From positions 1 to 39,611 of the forward strand of contig JBBQRS010000039.1 of NCBI GenBank assembly GCA_038214535.1: a DNA stretch of 39,611 bases. The letters run 5' to 3'. The notes beneath the pieces were generated by a model, which saw only the letters and a list, made by a program, of their open reading frames with translations, was not told where the DNA came from and did not search any database. Below, piece by piece: positions 25,201-32,388 of this stretch (positions are counted from its first letter, which is position 1; each line of letters begins with the position of its first letter). The stretch is from JBBQRS01 sp038214535 (GTDB taxonomy: Bacteria > Chloroflexota > Anaerolineae > CG2-30-64-16). The position numbers and the translations under genes were made by a program.

Positions 25201-27807
25201 CCGTTCTGCGAGCCGGCGCAGATCCCCGGCACGCCGAACATCTCGACCGGCATGGAGCAGTTCAACGACACGCCGACCGTGAATGGGGTGGCTTACCCGA
25301 CGATCACGCTCGAACCGAAGTCCTATCGCTTCCGCATCCTGAGCGTGGCGAACGACCGCTTCTTCAACTTCCAGTGGTACGTCGGCGACCCCGCCACGGC
25401 CAGCACCGGCACGAACACTCAGGGTCAGGTGATCGGCCCGACCGAGGTTGCGCTGAATCCCGCCGAGCTGGCGGCGGCGCAGACCGATCCGAACGTCTTC
25501 CCGACGCCGGTTCAGGGCCTGGCGACCGCCGGTCCTGACTGGATCCAGATCGGCACTGAGGGCGGCTTCCTGCCGGCCCCGGTAGTCGTGGACGGCCAAC
25601 AGCCGACCACCTGGATCATTGACCCGACCCGCTTCGATGTGGGCAATGTGGATCAGCATTCGCTGCTGCTCGCCCCCGCGGAGCGCGCCGACGTGATCGT
25701 AGACTTCTCGCAATTCGCCGGCAAGACGCTGATCCTCTACAACGACGCACCCGCGGCGTTCCCGGCTCGCGTTGCCAGCTATGACTACTACACCGGCACT
25801 CCTGACCTGAGCCCGGTCGGCGCCCCCGTGATCCTGCCCGGATACGGGCCGAACACCCGCACCATCATGCAGGTGAAGATTGCCGGCGCCCCTGCCCCGG
25901 CGTTCAACGTGAACAGGCTGAATAATGCCTTCCGCCATAAGGCCAACGGCACGGGCGTCTTCGAGTCCGGCCAGCACCCGATCATCGTCGGGCAAGCCGC
26001 GTACAACTCGGCGTACGGCACGAGCTTCGCGGCCGGCAGCAACTGCAACGTCCCTGTCAACAGCCTGACCACGACGACCCAGCGCTGCGACGGCCTCGTC
26101 CGCGTCAACGACACCTCGCTCTTCGGCTTCAACACGTTGACAGCGCCGATGTCGAGGATGGTCATGGGGCTGGAGCCCAAGGCGATTCACGATGAGATGA
26201 ACTCTACGTCGTTCGACGAGTTCGGTCGGATGCAGGCGTTCTTGGGGATCGAGGCGCAGCCTCCGACGCCCGGAACGCAGAACGTCACGCTGTACCCGTA
26301 CGTGAACCCGCAGACGGAACTCATCGACGCCACCAACCTGCCGAAGAATGACGTGATATACGATGAGCTGACCGGCCTGCCGGTGAGCGACGTCCAGATC
26401 ACGCCCATCGCCGACGCGGCTGACGGCTCGCAGATCTGGCGCATGACGCACAACGGCGTGGACACGCACCCGATTCACTTCCACCTGTACGACGTGCAGG
26501 TGCTGAACCGGGTCACGTGGGACAACATCATCATTCCACCCGACCCGACTGAGTTGGGTTGGAAGGACACCGTCCGCACCAGCCCGCTCGAGGACACCAT
26601 CGTGGCCCTGCGGCCCATCATCCCCGAGCTGCCTTTCGAGGTGCCCAACGCAATCCGGAATCTCAGCCCGATGATGGCCCCCGGTTCGACGCAGTTCTTC
26701 AACAACATCGACCCGCAAGGCAACCCGACGACGGCCATCGTCAATCAACTGGTCAACTTCGGCTGGGAGTACGTCTTCCACTGCCACATCCTGAGCCATG
26801 AAGAGATGGACATGATGCGGCCGGTCTCGGTGGCGGTTCCGCCGCTCGTGGCCGATGGCCTCGCATTCGACAGGCCGACGCGCACGCTGTCGTGGAACGA
26901 CAACTCCATCACCGAGACGTCGTTCGTGGTGCAGCGGTCGTCTGATGACGGGGTCACCTGGCTGGATGTCGGAACCAGCCCGTCGCCGCTCGACCAGCCG
27001 AACACTCACGGCACGCGCAGCCTCGTGGACGCCACGTTCGATCCGACCATCACCAACCTGTACCGCGTCGCCGCAAAGAACATGATAGGCTACGGTGCGG
27101 AGTTCCCGAGTCTGACGGTCCAGTCGGTGTCTGATGTACTCACGGTCGTCGCGATCGGCATTCCGCCGGCGGCCCCTTCCAACCTGATCGGCGGTGCGCA
27201 GCTTAACTCGGTCGCGAATATCGCGCAGGCCCTGTTGCAGTGGGTGGATAACTCCACGAACGAGACCGGCTTCGAGGTCGAGCGCTGTACCACGACCTCC
27301 TACACCAACCTGACCTGCGTCACGCCGTACGCGCTGATCGCGACCACCCCGGCGCACCCCGGCGTCAGCACCCTGGGCGTCCCGTCCTCGTACGCTCACT
27401 ACGTTGACATGACCGTCGTGCCTGGCACCGGCTATCGGTATCGGGCCCGCGCAGTGATCGGCGCACTGGCGTCGGATTACTCGAACAACTACGGCGTAGG
27501 CATCCGCCCGGCGCCGGCCGCTCCCACCAATGTGGCGGTAGCGCTTGTCGGCGGCTCACCCCGCCAGGTCCTGGTGACCTGGACGGATAACGCCACCACC
27601 GAATCCCAGTATCGCGTCCAGCGAGCGACCAACGCGGCCTTCACGCAAAACAGGACGACCGTGAACCTCGGCGCGAACTCAGTCTCATACCAGACTCCGA
27701 ACCTGCTGGCCAATAGGCAGTGGTACTTCAGGGTGGAGGCGCTCAACCTTCACTCGCCATCGGGATGGGTGGTCGCTACGCCATCGCCCATCGTCACCGG
27801 CCCGTAA
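22207..27807 (+). CDS. Giant secreted multicopper oxidase with GSGY beta-repeats and fibronectin-III tail
   Basis: This is an 1866-residue exported protein. The signal peptide (about 1-31) ends near ASFAAV. Glycine-rich beta repeats (GATATATV...GSGYTAPTV type) occupy about 88-174, 359-427 and 500-562, with a jelly-roll-like insert about 175-350. The copper oxidase region runs about 590-1540 and has all four copper motifs: HLHGG (H759, H761), YHDHAWG (H827, H829), HPIHFHL (H1421, H1424, H1426) and HCHILSHEEMDM (C1526, H1531, axial M1536). Three fibronectin-III-like domains follow (about 1544-1866). Typical multicopper oxidases have 450-650 residues. A type-1 Met ligand suits a metallo-oxidase or a CotA-like enzyme. 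The ATG at 22207 follows GGAAGAGGAG; the upstream in-frame extension to 22108 has no signal peptide. Confidence 0.93.
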   Translation: MVRWKKFNLVLAVIVIVSMLMGATGASFAAVPDPGPSGSTFAREVAPEEQLVPAALPASPTDETQVAHYFGPNPNWANSPFTLPDVTVEIIGDGSGATATATVGANGAVTGITLVDPGSGYTAATVSITGAGTGATATATVAASGAVTAVTVDAAGSGYTAPTVSFTGGGGAGTLVQVGNALVARTYATDYATAPGVLGPLLVVLPVTMPANGVVKSIEYFNQATTGASPTPSAGNLFHAYVLGATGNPNEYAVLWDSGEQVVPVAVDPVGDVVSITVPDIAVTTGDVIAIYGEGIPVDDLGTGTDILSYPANTPPGGIITLGGVDFPIYSQTRTYSLAATVLDASGVAPLMPAAATAYGGVDAIAVVSGGAGYTNPTVEFDMPDGPDGVIASGHAVLDASGAVTAIVVDNPGSGYSTAPNVMVYNGTLYEPIACQLAAAKAMRQEMIESQDQGRLAPEQSSPAPRLDSAEMTSESGLVLATAETISIFASAADCGAVAAATLAISSIVVDAPGDGYVSAPTVTISDPTGSGAAATATVSAGAITSIALTAPGTGYVTPGGIKKFTDPLPGLCDPAVPGSCPTDGSKFLPLAVAEKIKYDGIEADQYEIALVQYRTSFSSSLPGTLARGYVQLETPANAGISQHFPLQNELLDGTLVDTGYFGVTSPQWLGPIIVATKDKPARIIFRNLLPADPDSMDGVSDGDLFLPTDSTLMGSGMADTPDFDYQDLGTVTDEARNPECTEYPKSGMCYKDNRATLHLHGGISPWISDGTPHQWITPATEDTNWPQGVSVSNVPDMAGAGCDAADDGCMTFYYTNQQSARLMFYHDHAWGITRLNVYAGEAAGYLITDDTEQTLLNSNTIPAEQIPLIIQDRTFVPQDTQMYNQYDAEGNVVSYGQDPTWDASRWGGYGNFWYHHTYMPAQNPGDPGGMSAFGRWMYGPWFWPPASDTKFGPIANPYFGKDPKGPDGMRGTADDWTADLAVPCNLDDPATWQYDTDPFCEPAQIPGTPNISTGMEQFNDTPTVNGVAYPTITLEPKSYRFRILSVANDRFFNFQWYVGDPATASTGTNTQGQVIGPTEVALNPAELAAAQTDPNVFPTPVQGLATAGPDWIQIGTEGGFLPAPVVVDGQQPTTWIIDPTRFDVGNVDQHSLLLAPAERADVIVDFSQFAGKTLILYNDAPAAFPARVASYDYYTGTPDLSPVGAPVILPGYGPNTRTIMQVKIAGAPAPAFNVNRLNNAFRHKANGTGVFESGQHPIIVGQAAYNSAYGTSFAAGSNCNVPVNSLTTTTQRCDGLVRVNDTSLFGFNTLTAPMSRMVMGLEPKAIHDEMNSTSFDEFGRMQAFLGIEAQPPTPGTQNVTLYPYVNPQTELIDATNLPKNDVIYDELTGLPVSDVQITPIADAADGSQIWRMTHNGVDTHPIHFHLYDVQVLNRVTWDNIIIPPDPTELGWKDTVRTSPLEDTIVALRPIIPELPFEVPNAIRNLSPMMAPGSTQFFNNIDPQGNPTTAIVNQLVNFGWEYVFHCHILSHEEMDMMRPVSVAVPPLVADGLAFDRPTRTLSWNDNSITETSFVVQRSSDDGVTWLDVGTSPSPLDQPNTHGTRSLVDATFDPTITNLYRVAAKNMIGYGAEFPSLTVQSVSDVLTVVAIGIPPAAPSNLIGGAQLNSVANIAQALLQWVDNSTNETGFEVERCTTTSYTNLTCVTPYALIATTPAHPGVSTLGVPSSYAHYVDMTVVPGTGYRYRARAVIGALASDYSNNYGVGIRPAPAAPTNVAVALVGGSPRQVLVTWTDNATTESQYRVQRATNAAFTQNRTTVNLGANSVSYQTPNLLANRQWYFRVEALNLHSPSGWVVATPSPIVTGP

Positions 27808-27823
27808 GTCCGTCCTGTACTCA

Positions 27824-27853
27824 GTCGGGGGAGGGAAGATTCCCTCCCCCGAC
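27824..27853 (+). terminator. Near-perfect 14-bp hairpin after the multicopper oxidase gene
   Basis: GTCGGGGGAGGGAA (27824-27837) pairs with 27840-27853 around GA. It starts 16 bases after the stop codon and has no T-run. It is likely a transcript end or mRNA 3' stabiliser, and the first of four consecutive hairpins. Confidence 0.6.
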
Positions 27854-27868
27854 CTGGTACAATGTCAC

Positions 27869-27961
27869 GGCGAGCTCGTCTCGCCGGCCACACCCCCGTC
27901 TCCGAACGGGGGCGGGGAACGACGAACTTCACCTCTATCTCCCCCGACGGGGAGATAGAGG
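27869..27961 (+). other. Three further tandem hairpins upstream of the cupredoxin gene
   Basis: Three stem-loops follow one another: GGCGAG/CTCGCC (27869-27885, 6 bp), CCCCCGT/ACGGGGG (27893-27912, 7 bp) and CCTCTATCTCCCC/GGGGAGATAGAGG (27932-27961, perfect 13 bp with CGAC loop). Together with 27824-27853 they fill the 206-base gap. The last ends 42 bases before the AGGAGG of the next gene. Confidence 0.6.
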
Positions 27962-28013
27962 TCACGGATTTCACAGGTGTTGTCCTTTGAAGGCGACGGC
28001 TTTAGGAGGCCCC

Positions 28014-29168
28014 GTGTTCTTTAAGACCTTGCGAATCGCAGCAGTCTTGCTGCTCGTAGCTGCTATCGTATCGTGTATCAACCCGGCAATCACGGCGCCG
28101 GACTCCCTCTCTACATCGCCGGCCGCCACGGATGCCGCCTCCCCCACAGCGCCCTCCGCTTCTCCGTCTGTATCCGACGCCGGCGACCCTGCAACGACCG
28201 CCGAAGATTCCGTGGCTCCTGCCCCAACGGCGTCTGAGGAGGTTGAAGCCGTTCTCGTCTTCAGCCAGCCGCCCAACCCTGACGGTGGGCTTATCCCGTC
28301 CTCCCAGCGTGTCCCCGAAGGCGACGGCGCGAACCACTGGGCGTGGGAGAGCTTCGAGTTCGAGACGGTTCAGACCCTCACCGAAGTGCGTTGGCGCGGC
28401 GCCTACGATCCGCGCTTTCGAGGCTCCGGCGGCCCGGTGCGCGATTTCACCGTGGACATCTACCCATCCATTGCGGTGGGCAGCGAGCCGGACGTCGCCA
28501 CGGGGCCGCTGATCCACTACGCAGTGGGCGGCAACGCCAACGAGACGGCGGCCGAAATGGTGGGCGACTTGCAGATGTATGATTACTCGTACATCCTGCC
28601 GGTCCCGTTCGAGGCTGCTCCTTTCACGCCGTACTGGATCCAGATCGAGGCGCACCAGGCCGGCAATCCGGACTGGGCACTTTCCAAAGGCGTCAGGGGC
28701 GACGAACAGCACTTCAGAAGGATCCTGGGCGATAGCTCCAACATCTACCAGTACGCTCCTGGCGATGCCGCCGTTGACTTGCTGGCGCTTGCCCGCGACG
28801 GGGCGGCCCAGGGACTCGCGACTGCGGCGGAGAGGGAAGCCTCGCAGGGACCGCTCCCGCCGGCCGAAGAGATTCCCGTCAACGCCGAAGGGGTTCAGGA
28901 GGTCCAGCTGGTCGTGTCGCGCAGCGGCTATACGCCGACCCACTTCGCGGTGAAGGCCGGCGTCCCCGTTCGCGTGGTCTTCCGCCAGTTGGGCTATGTC
29001 CCTGGCGGCAATATCCTGCTCCTTCGGTGGGGTCAGCAGGGAGAGCAGTACATGGTTCTTTCATCGCTGACGGACAAACAGGTGGTCGAGTTCACGCCAC
29101 AGGAGCCGGGCGGTTTCAAGTTCAATTGCCCGCACGACTGGTATGCCGGTGTGATGACCGTGGAATAA
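28014..29168 (+). CDS. Lipoprotein with C-terminal cupredoxin-like domain
   Basis: This is a 384-residue exported lipoprotein with a short signal peptide and lipobox AIVSC (C21). A Ser/Thr/Ala/Pro-rich linker (about 25-75) and a beta-rich domain of unknown family (about 80-270) follow. The C-terminal cupredoxin-like domain (about 290-384) has YTPTHFAVKAGVPVRVVFRQ and FNCPHDWYAGVM. In the last motif C372, H374 and M381 could bind copper, but a clear N-terminal His ligand is not obvious, so a mononuclear blue site is uncertain. The frame is open from 27720 through the hairpin array; GTG at 28014, four bases after AGGAGG (28004-28009), begins the signal peptide. It lies beside the multicopper oxidase and may pass copper or electrons to it. 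Confidence 0.85.
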   Translation: MFFKTLRIAAVLLLVAAIVSCINPAITAPDSLSTSPAATDAASPTAPSASPSVSDAGDPATTAEDSVAPAPTASEEVEAVLVFSQPPNPDGGLIPSSQRVPEGDGANHWAWESFEFETVQTLTEVRWRGAYDPRFRGSGGPVRDFTVDIYPSIAVGSEPDVATGPLIHYAVGGNANETAAEMVGDLQMYDYSYILPVPFEAAPFTPYWIQIEAHQAGNPDWALSKGVRGDEQHFRRILGDSSNIYQYAPGDAAVDLLALARDGAAQGLATAAEREASQGPLPPAEEIPVNAEGVQEVQLVVSRSGYTPTHFAVKAGVPVRVVFRQLGYVPGGNILLLRWGQQGEQYMVLSSLTDKQVVEFTPQEPGGFKFNCPHDWYAGVMTVE

Positions 29169-29298
29169 CCGCCTGGAGCCCCCTCAGACCGACACATTCT
29201 CGCTCGGTCGCCCGTCAGTCGCCGGAGAGTCACCCTACTCATACTAAAGTAGCAAGACAAAATCACCCGATGAAGGGACGACATTGCATCCGTGACCA

Positions 29299-29307
29299 TG
29301 TTATAAA
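29299..29307 (+). promoter_or_regulatory. Extended -10 promoter candidate before the DeoR/NosL-like regulator gene
   Basis: TGTTATAAA contains TG-N-TATAAA, the extended -10 arrangement that can work without a good -35. Transcription would begin near 29314, about 30 bases before the ATG. Confidence 0.45.
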
Positions 29308-29343
29308 AGTGATGTATTGGTGAGCTATTTGCAGGAAAGACCC

Positions 29344-29925
29344 ATGACTGATACACCCACAGCGCGTCGCCGCCATATCCTCGAGCTTCTCGATGCACGA
29401 CGCATGTTGACCGTCCAAGAACTCGCAGAAGAGCTGGGCGTGTCGGCCATGACGGTGCATCGAGATCTGGACCGGCTGGCCGGCGCAGGGTATCTTGCTA
29501 AGACCCGCGGCGGCGCGACCTTGCCTTTGCCGGCCGCCTCCGATCCCAGCACGGGCGACGTGTGCGCTATGTGCAATCGAGCCGTCCCCATGCGCACCGC
29601 GGTCATCATCCAGAGCCCCCTGCGCGGCCGTCTGTGCGCATGTTGCCCGCATTGCGGCCTGGCTATCGCCGACCTGAGTCAGTCGGCCGACCTGATGCTG
29701 GTGACCGATTTCCTTTACTGCCGGATGATCAGCGCACGCGAGGCGATCTATCTGGTTGACAGCGAGATCTCGCTGTGTTGTTGTCCGGCGATCCTGGCTT
29801 TTGCCAATCTCCAGGACGCGGTCCGGTTCCAGCGTGGATTCGGTGGGGAAGTCATGGATCTCATGCACGCGCAAGACCGGCTGCGGCAGAGAATGTCCGT
29901 GCCGGGGAGGCACCGGCTTTCGTAG
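29344..29925 (+). CDS. DeoR-type HTH fused to a cysteine-rich NosL-like domain (candidate metal-responsive regulator)
   Basis: In this 193-residue protein, residues 8-58 form a DeoR winged helix (RRRHILELLDARRMLTVQEL, VSAMTVHRDLDRLAGAGYL). The rest is not the usual DeoR sugar-phosphate domain. It carries ten cysteines between 74 and 147 (CAMC, CACCPHC, C126, CCC at 145-147). A C-terminal part (DFLYCRMISAREAIYLV, PAILAFANLQDAVRFQ, FGGEV) follows the pattern of NosL, a Cu(I)-binding accessory protein of nitrous oxide reductase. I infer a soluble transcription factor sensing copper or another thiophilic metal. AGGAAAG precedes the ATG. Downstream are DUF4418 and an FtsX-type ABC pair; upstream are two putative copper proteins. 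HTH assignment is firm; NosL likeness is by eye. Confidence 0.82.
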   Translation: MTDTPTARRRHILELLDARRMLTVQELAEELGVSAMTVHRDLDRLAGAGYLAKTRGGATLPLPAASDPSTGDVCAMCNRAVPMRTAVIIQSPLRGRLCACCPHCGLAIADLSQSADLMLVTDFLYCRMISAREAIYLVDSEISLCCCPAILAFANLQDAVRFQRGFGGEVMDLMHAQDRLRQRMSVPGRHRLS

Positions 29926-30019
29926 TTCGCGAACGCACGCGGCTGGGGCGTGCGATATTTCCAACTGAAGCTCCATCCCAGCGCCTGGAGCCCACCACAT
30001 ATTCAGCATGGAGGCAGCG

Positions 30020-30457
30020 ATGAAGGCGGTTCTTGGTGTAGCAATGATCTTGTTTGCGCTCGTGTTGGCGATCGCGCCGGCGTTCACCGATTGCGAATCG
30101 GCCGGTAAGATGGTGACGACGGCGGACGGGAGAGAGATCTCAATGAAGTGCCACTGGGCCGGCGCCGCCGAAGTCGCAGCGGCCATCCCGCTCGGCATCG
30201 CGGGGATCTACGCGCTACGTGCACGGCGTAAGGAAACGCTGCGATTCGCCGCCATCGTCGGTGTGGGGGCCAGTGTGGCGGCGATCATGTTGCCCACAGT
30301 CATCATCGGGACATGCGTCAATCCTATGATGGTGTGCAACACATTGATGAAGCCGATCATCCTGGCGTCGGGCATCCTGGCGGGCGCGGCGAGCGTCGCC
30401 CTGTTCTTCGTCGCGCAGGATGAAGAGCCCGCAGCGGCGCCGGTGGCCGTCTCATGA
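30020..30457 (+). CDS. DUF4418-like membrane protein
   Basis: This 145-residue protein has four predicted membrane helices. Cysteines lie near helix ends: C25 in the first loop, C44 in MKCHW, and C99 and C106 in IGTCVNPMMVC. The MKCHW and GTC...C pattern with four helices resembles DUF4418, a family of unknown function often encoded next to FtsX-type permease/ATPase pairs (recollection, not tested). An ATG 12 bases earlier is possible, but GGAGG lies between the two and supports 30020. Its stop overlaps the permease ATG by four bases, so the two are coupled. Paired cysteines suggest metal or redox contact at the outer face. Confidence 0.8.
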   Translation: MKAVLGVAMILFALVLAIAPAFTDCESAGKMVTTADGREISMKCHWAGAAEVAAAIPLGIAGIYALRARRKETLRFAAIVGVGASVAAIMLPTVIIGTCVNPMMVCNTLMKPIILASGILAGAASVALFFVAQDEEPAAAPVAVS

Positions 30458-31647
30458 ACTTGTTGCAGCTTGCCTGGAAGAACATCTCAGGGAACGGGCT
30501 GCGCAGCTGGGTCGTGGCGCTCTGCGCCCTGGTAGTGGCTGCCTTCGCGCTGTTCGCAACGCTTCTCCTGCGCGGGGCAGCCACAAGCCTGGAATTGGCG
30601 ACAGACCGGCTGGGCGCCGATATCGTCGTCGTGCCAGAGGGCGCTCAGACCGAGATGGAGGGCGCGCTGCTGATGGGCGTCCCGGCGCAGTTCTGGATGC
30701 CGGAAGAGAACGTGAAGAAACTGGCGGCGATCCCCGGAGTTGAGGCCGTCTCCCCGCAGGTCTACCTGGCCACGTTGGTCGGCGCTTCTTGCTGCTCGGT
30801 ATCGCAGATGTTCATGATCGGCTACGATCCCCAGACCGACTTCACGGTGCGGCCCTGGCTGGACAAGCAACTGCCCGGCGGGTTGGCGCGGGGCGAAGTG
30901 ATCGGCGGCGACTACATCTCAGCCACCGAAGCGGGATATGGCATCCTGGTCTACGGCGATCTCGTGACGCTCAAGGGAAACCTCGAGCCAACCGGAACCG
31001 GGCTGGACCAGAGCCTCTTCTTCACCCTCGAGACAGCGCACGACATCGCCCACATCTCGGAGACCCAGGCGGAGGAGCCGCTCGTCATCCCCCCGAATCA
31101 GGTCTCGGCGATCCTGGTCAAGACGAAACCCGGCGCAGACAACGAGAAGATCGCGGTGGACATCTTCCGAAACCTCCCTGGGGTCTTCCCCATCGAGAGC
31201 GCCAATCTGTTCCAGTCATCGCGAGCGCAACTGACCAGCCTGCTTAACATGGTCGTGATCGTGATGGCGTTGATCTGGCCGCTGGCCATCGTGCTGATCG
31301 GGATGATCTACTTGATGGCCGCCAACGAGCGCCGCCGCGAGCTCGGCGTGTTGCGGGCGCTCGGAGCCACACGCCGCTTCGTCGCCGAGTCGTTGCTGAC
31401 CGAGGCGAGCCTGCTGGCCTTGTGCGGCGCGTCGGTTGGCATTTTCCTGGCGGTGCTTGCGATCTACCTCTTCAGAAGGTTGATCGTGAGTTCCTTGGGA
31501 GTGCCCTTCCTTCTGCCATCGCCGGCGTCGTTGGCGCTGGAGATCGGGATCGGGCTACTGTTGGCCATGCTGAGCGTCGTCCTGGCGGCCCTGCTGCCGG
31601 CCATCAAGATCAGCCGGCAAGATCCGGCGATCGCCATGCGGGAGTAG
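30454..31647 (+). CDS. FtsX/MacB-type ABC transporter permease
   Basis: This 397-residue permease has one N-terminal helix (about 19-41), a large extracytoplasmic MacB-like domain (about 45-255) and three C-terminal helices (about 260-385) with the FtsX signature ERRRELGVLRALGATRRFV. The periplasmic part holds an adjacent pair C113-C114 (VGASCCSVSQMFMIGYD), unusual for lipoprotein-release or antibiotic-efflux members and possibly a metal or thiol site. The start codon overlaps the DUF4418 stop (ATGA), and the ATPase gene follows after five bases. Similar FtsX-ATPase pairs occur beside iron/copper uptake genes such as the Campylobacter p19 locus; that link is analogy. Confidence 0.9.
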   Translation: MNLLQLAWKNISGNGLRSWVVALCALVVAAFALFATLLLRGAATSLELATDRLGADIVVVPEGAQTEMEGALLMGVPAQFWMPEENVKKLAAIPGVEAVSPQVYLATLVGASCCSVSQMFMIGYDPQTDFTVRPWLDKQLPGGLARGEVIGGDYISATEAGYGILVYGDLVTLKGNLEPTGTGLDQSLFFTLETAHDIAHISETQAEEPLVIPPNQVSAILVKTKPGADNEKIAVDIFRNLPGVFPIESANLFQSSRAQLTSLLNMVVIVMALIWPLAIVLIGMIYLMAANERRRELGVLRALGATRRFVAESLLTEASLLALCGASVGIFLAVLAIYLFRRLIVSSLGVPFLLPSPASLALEIGIGLLLAMLSVVLAALLPAIKISRQDPAIAMRE

Positions 31648-31652
31648 CAGCC

Positions 31653-32381
31653 ATGATTACGCTGGAAGATGTCACGAAGACCTATGACCTGGGGAAAGGC
31701 AACACCGTCACTGCGGTGCGCGGGGTCACACTGGAAATCGCGGCCGGCGAGTTCGCTGTGCTCATCGGCCGCTCCGGATCGGGCAAGACCACACTCCTCA
31801 ACCTTGCGGCCGGGCTGACTCGGCCGACCTCGGGCCGTGTCACGCTCGACGGCGTGGACTTGTGGAAACTGACCGATCAACAGCAATCGTACCTGAGGAA
31901 CCGGAAGATCGGCTTCGTTTTTCAGTTCCCCAGCCTGCTGCCGACGCTAACGACCTACGAAAATGTGATCCTGCCCACGATGTTCGGGGCGAACGGGCAC
32001 GATTCGCAAGAACCCGAGCGCGCCAGGGCGATGCTAGAGAGGGTCGGCCTCTCCGATAAGCTGCATTCCTATCCGCGCCAGTTGTCTGCGGGCCAGCAAC
32101 AGCGGGTGGTCATCGCCCGCTCGCTCATCAACCAGCCACAGTTGTTGCTGGCCGACGAACCCACCAGCAACCTGGATGAGCGAACGGAGTCCGAGATCAT
32201 GGATCTGTTTCGTGATCTCCACGCCGGATTGGGCCTGACGGTTGTGCTGGTGACGCACACGCGCCAGTTGGTCTCCTCGGGCATGCGAACGATCGAGATG
32301 GCTGACGGCCGCGTCGTCAGCGAAATCCTGGCTTCTGCCGATCTTGGCCTGGAGGCCGGCGTCACTCGGACCATACCCTGA
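31653..32381 (+). CDS. ABC transporter ATP-binding protein (LolD/MacB type)
   Basis: This 242-residue ATPase energises the adjacent FtsX-type permease. Walker A is GRSGSGKT (39-46), the Q-loop lies in FVFQFPSLLPTLT, the signature is LSAGQQQR (a variant of LSGGQ), Walker B is LLLADEPTSNLD and the H-loop is VLVTHT. The frame is open far upstream inside the permease gene, but GGGAG before the ATG at 31653 and the start of homology (MITLEDVTKTYDLG) fix the start. It ends the operon. The convergent GH38 gene ends only seven bases away. Confidence 0.95.
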   Translation: MITLEDVTKTYDLGKGNTVTAVRGVTLEIAAGEFAVLIGRSGSGKTTLLNLAAGLTRPTSGRVTLDGVDLWKLTDQQQSYLRNRKIGFVFQFPSLLPTLTTYENVILPTMFGANGHDSQEPERARAMLERVGLSDKLHSYPRQLSAGQQQRVVIARSLINQPQLLLADEPTSNLDERTESEIMDLFRDLHAGLGLTVVLVTHTRQLVSSGMRTIEMADGRVVSEILASADLGLEAGVTRTIP

Positions 32382-32388
32382 GGCGATC

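Noticed and set aside
25165..27399. 744-codon open frame antisense to the multicopper oxidase
   Set aside because: It is Arg/Val/Asp/His-rich with no recognisable domain. It is a by-product of high GC at codon third positions in the sense gene, whose copper motifs are unambiguous.
29187..29209. GACCGA/TCGGTC inverted repeat after the cupredoxin gene as terminator
   Set aside because: Only a 6-bp stem with an 11-base loop and no T-run; too weak to call.
29970..29991. GCTCCA/TGGAGC inverted repeat before the DUF4418 gene
   Set aside because: A short 6-bp stem with a 10-base loop and no other support; expected by chance in GC-rich sequence.
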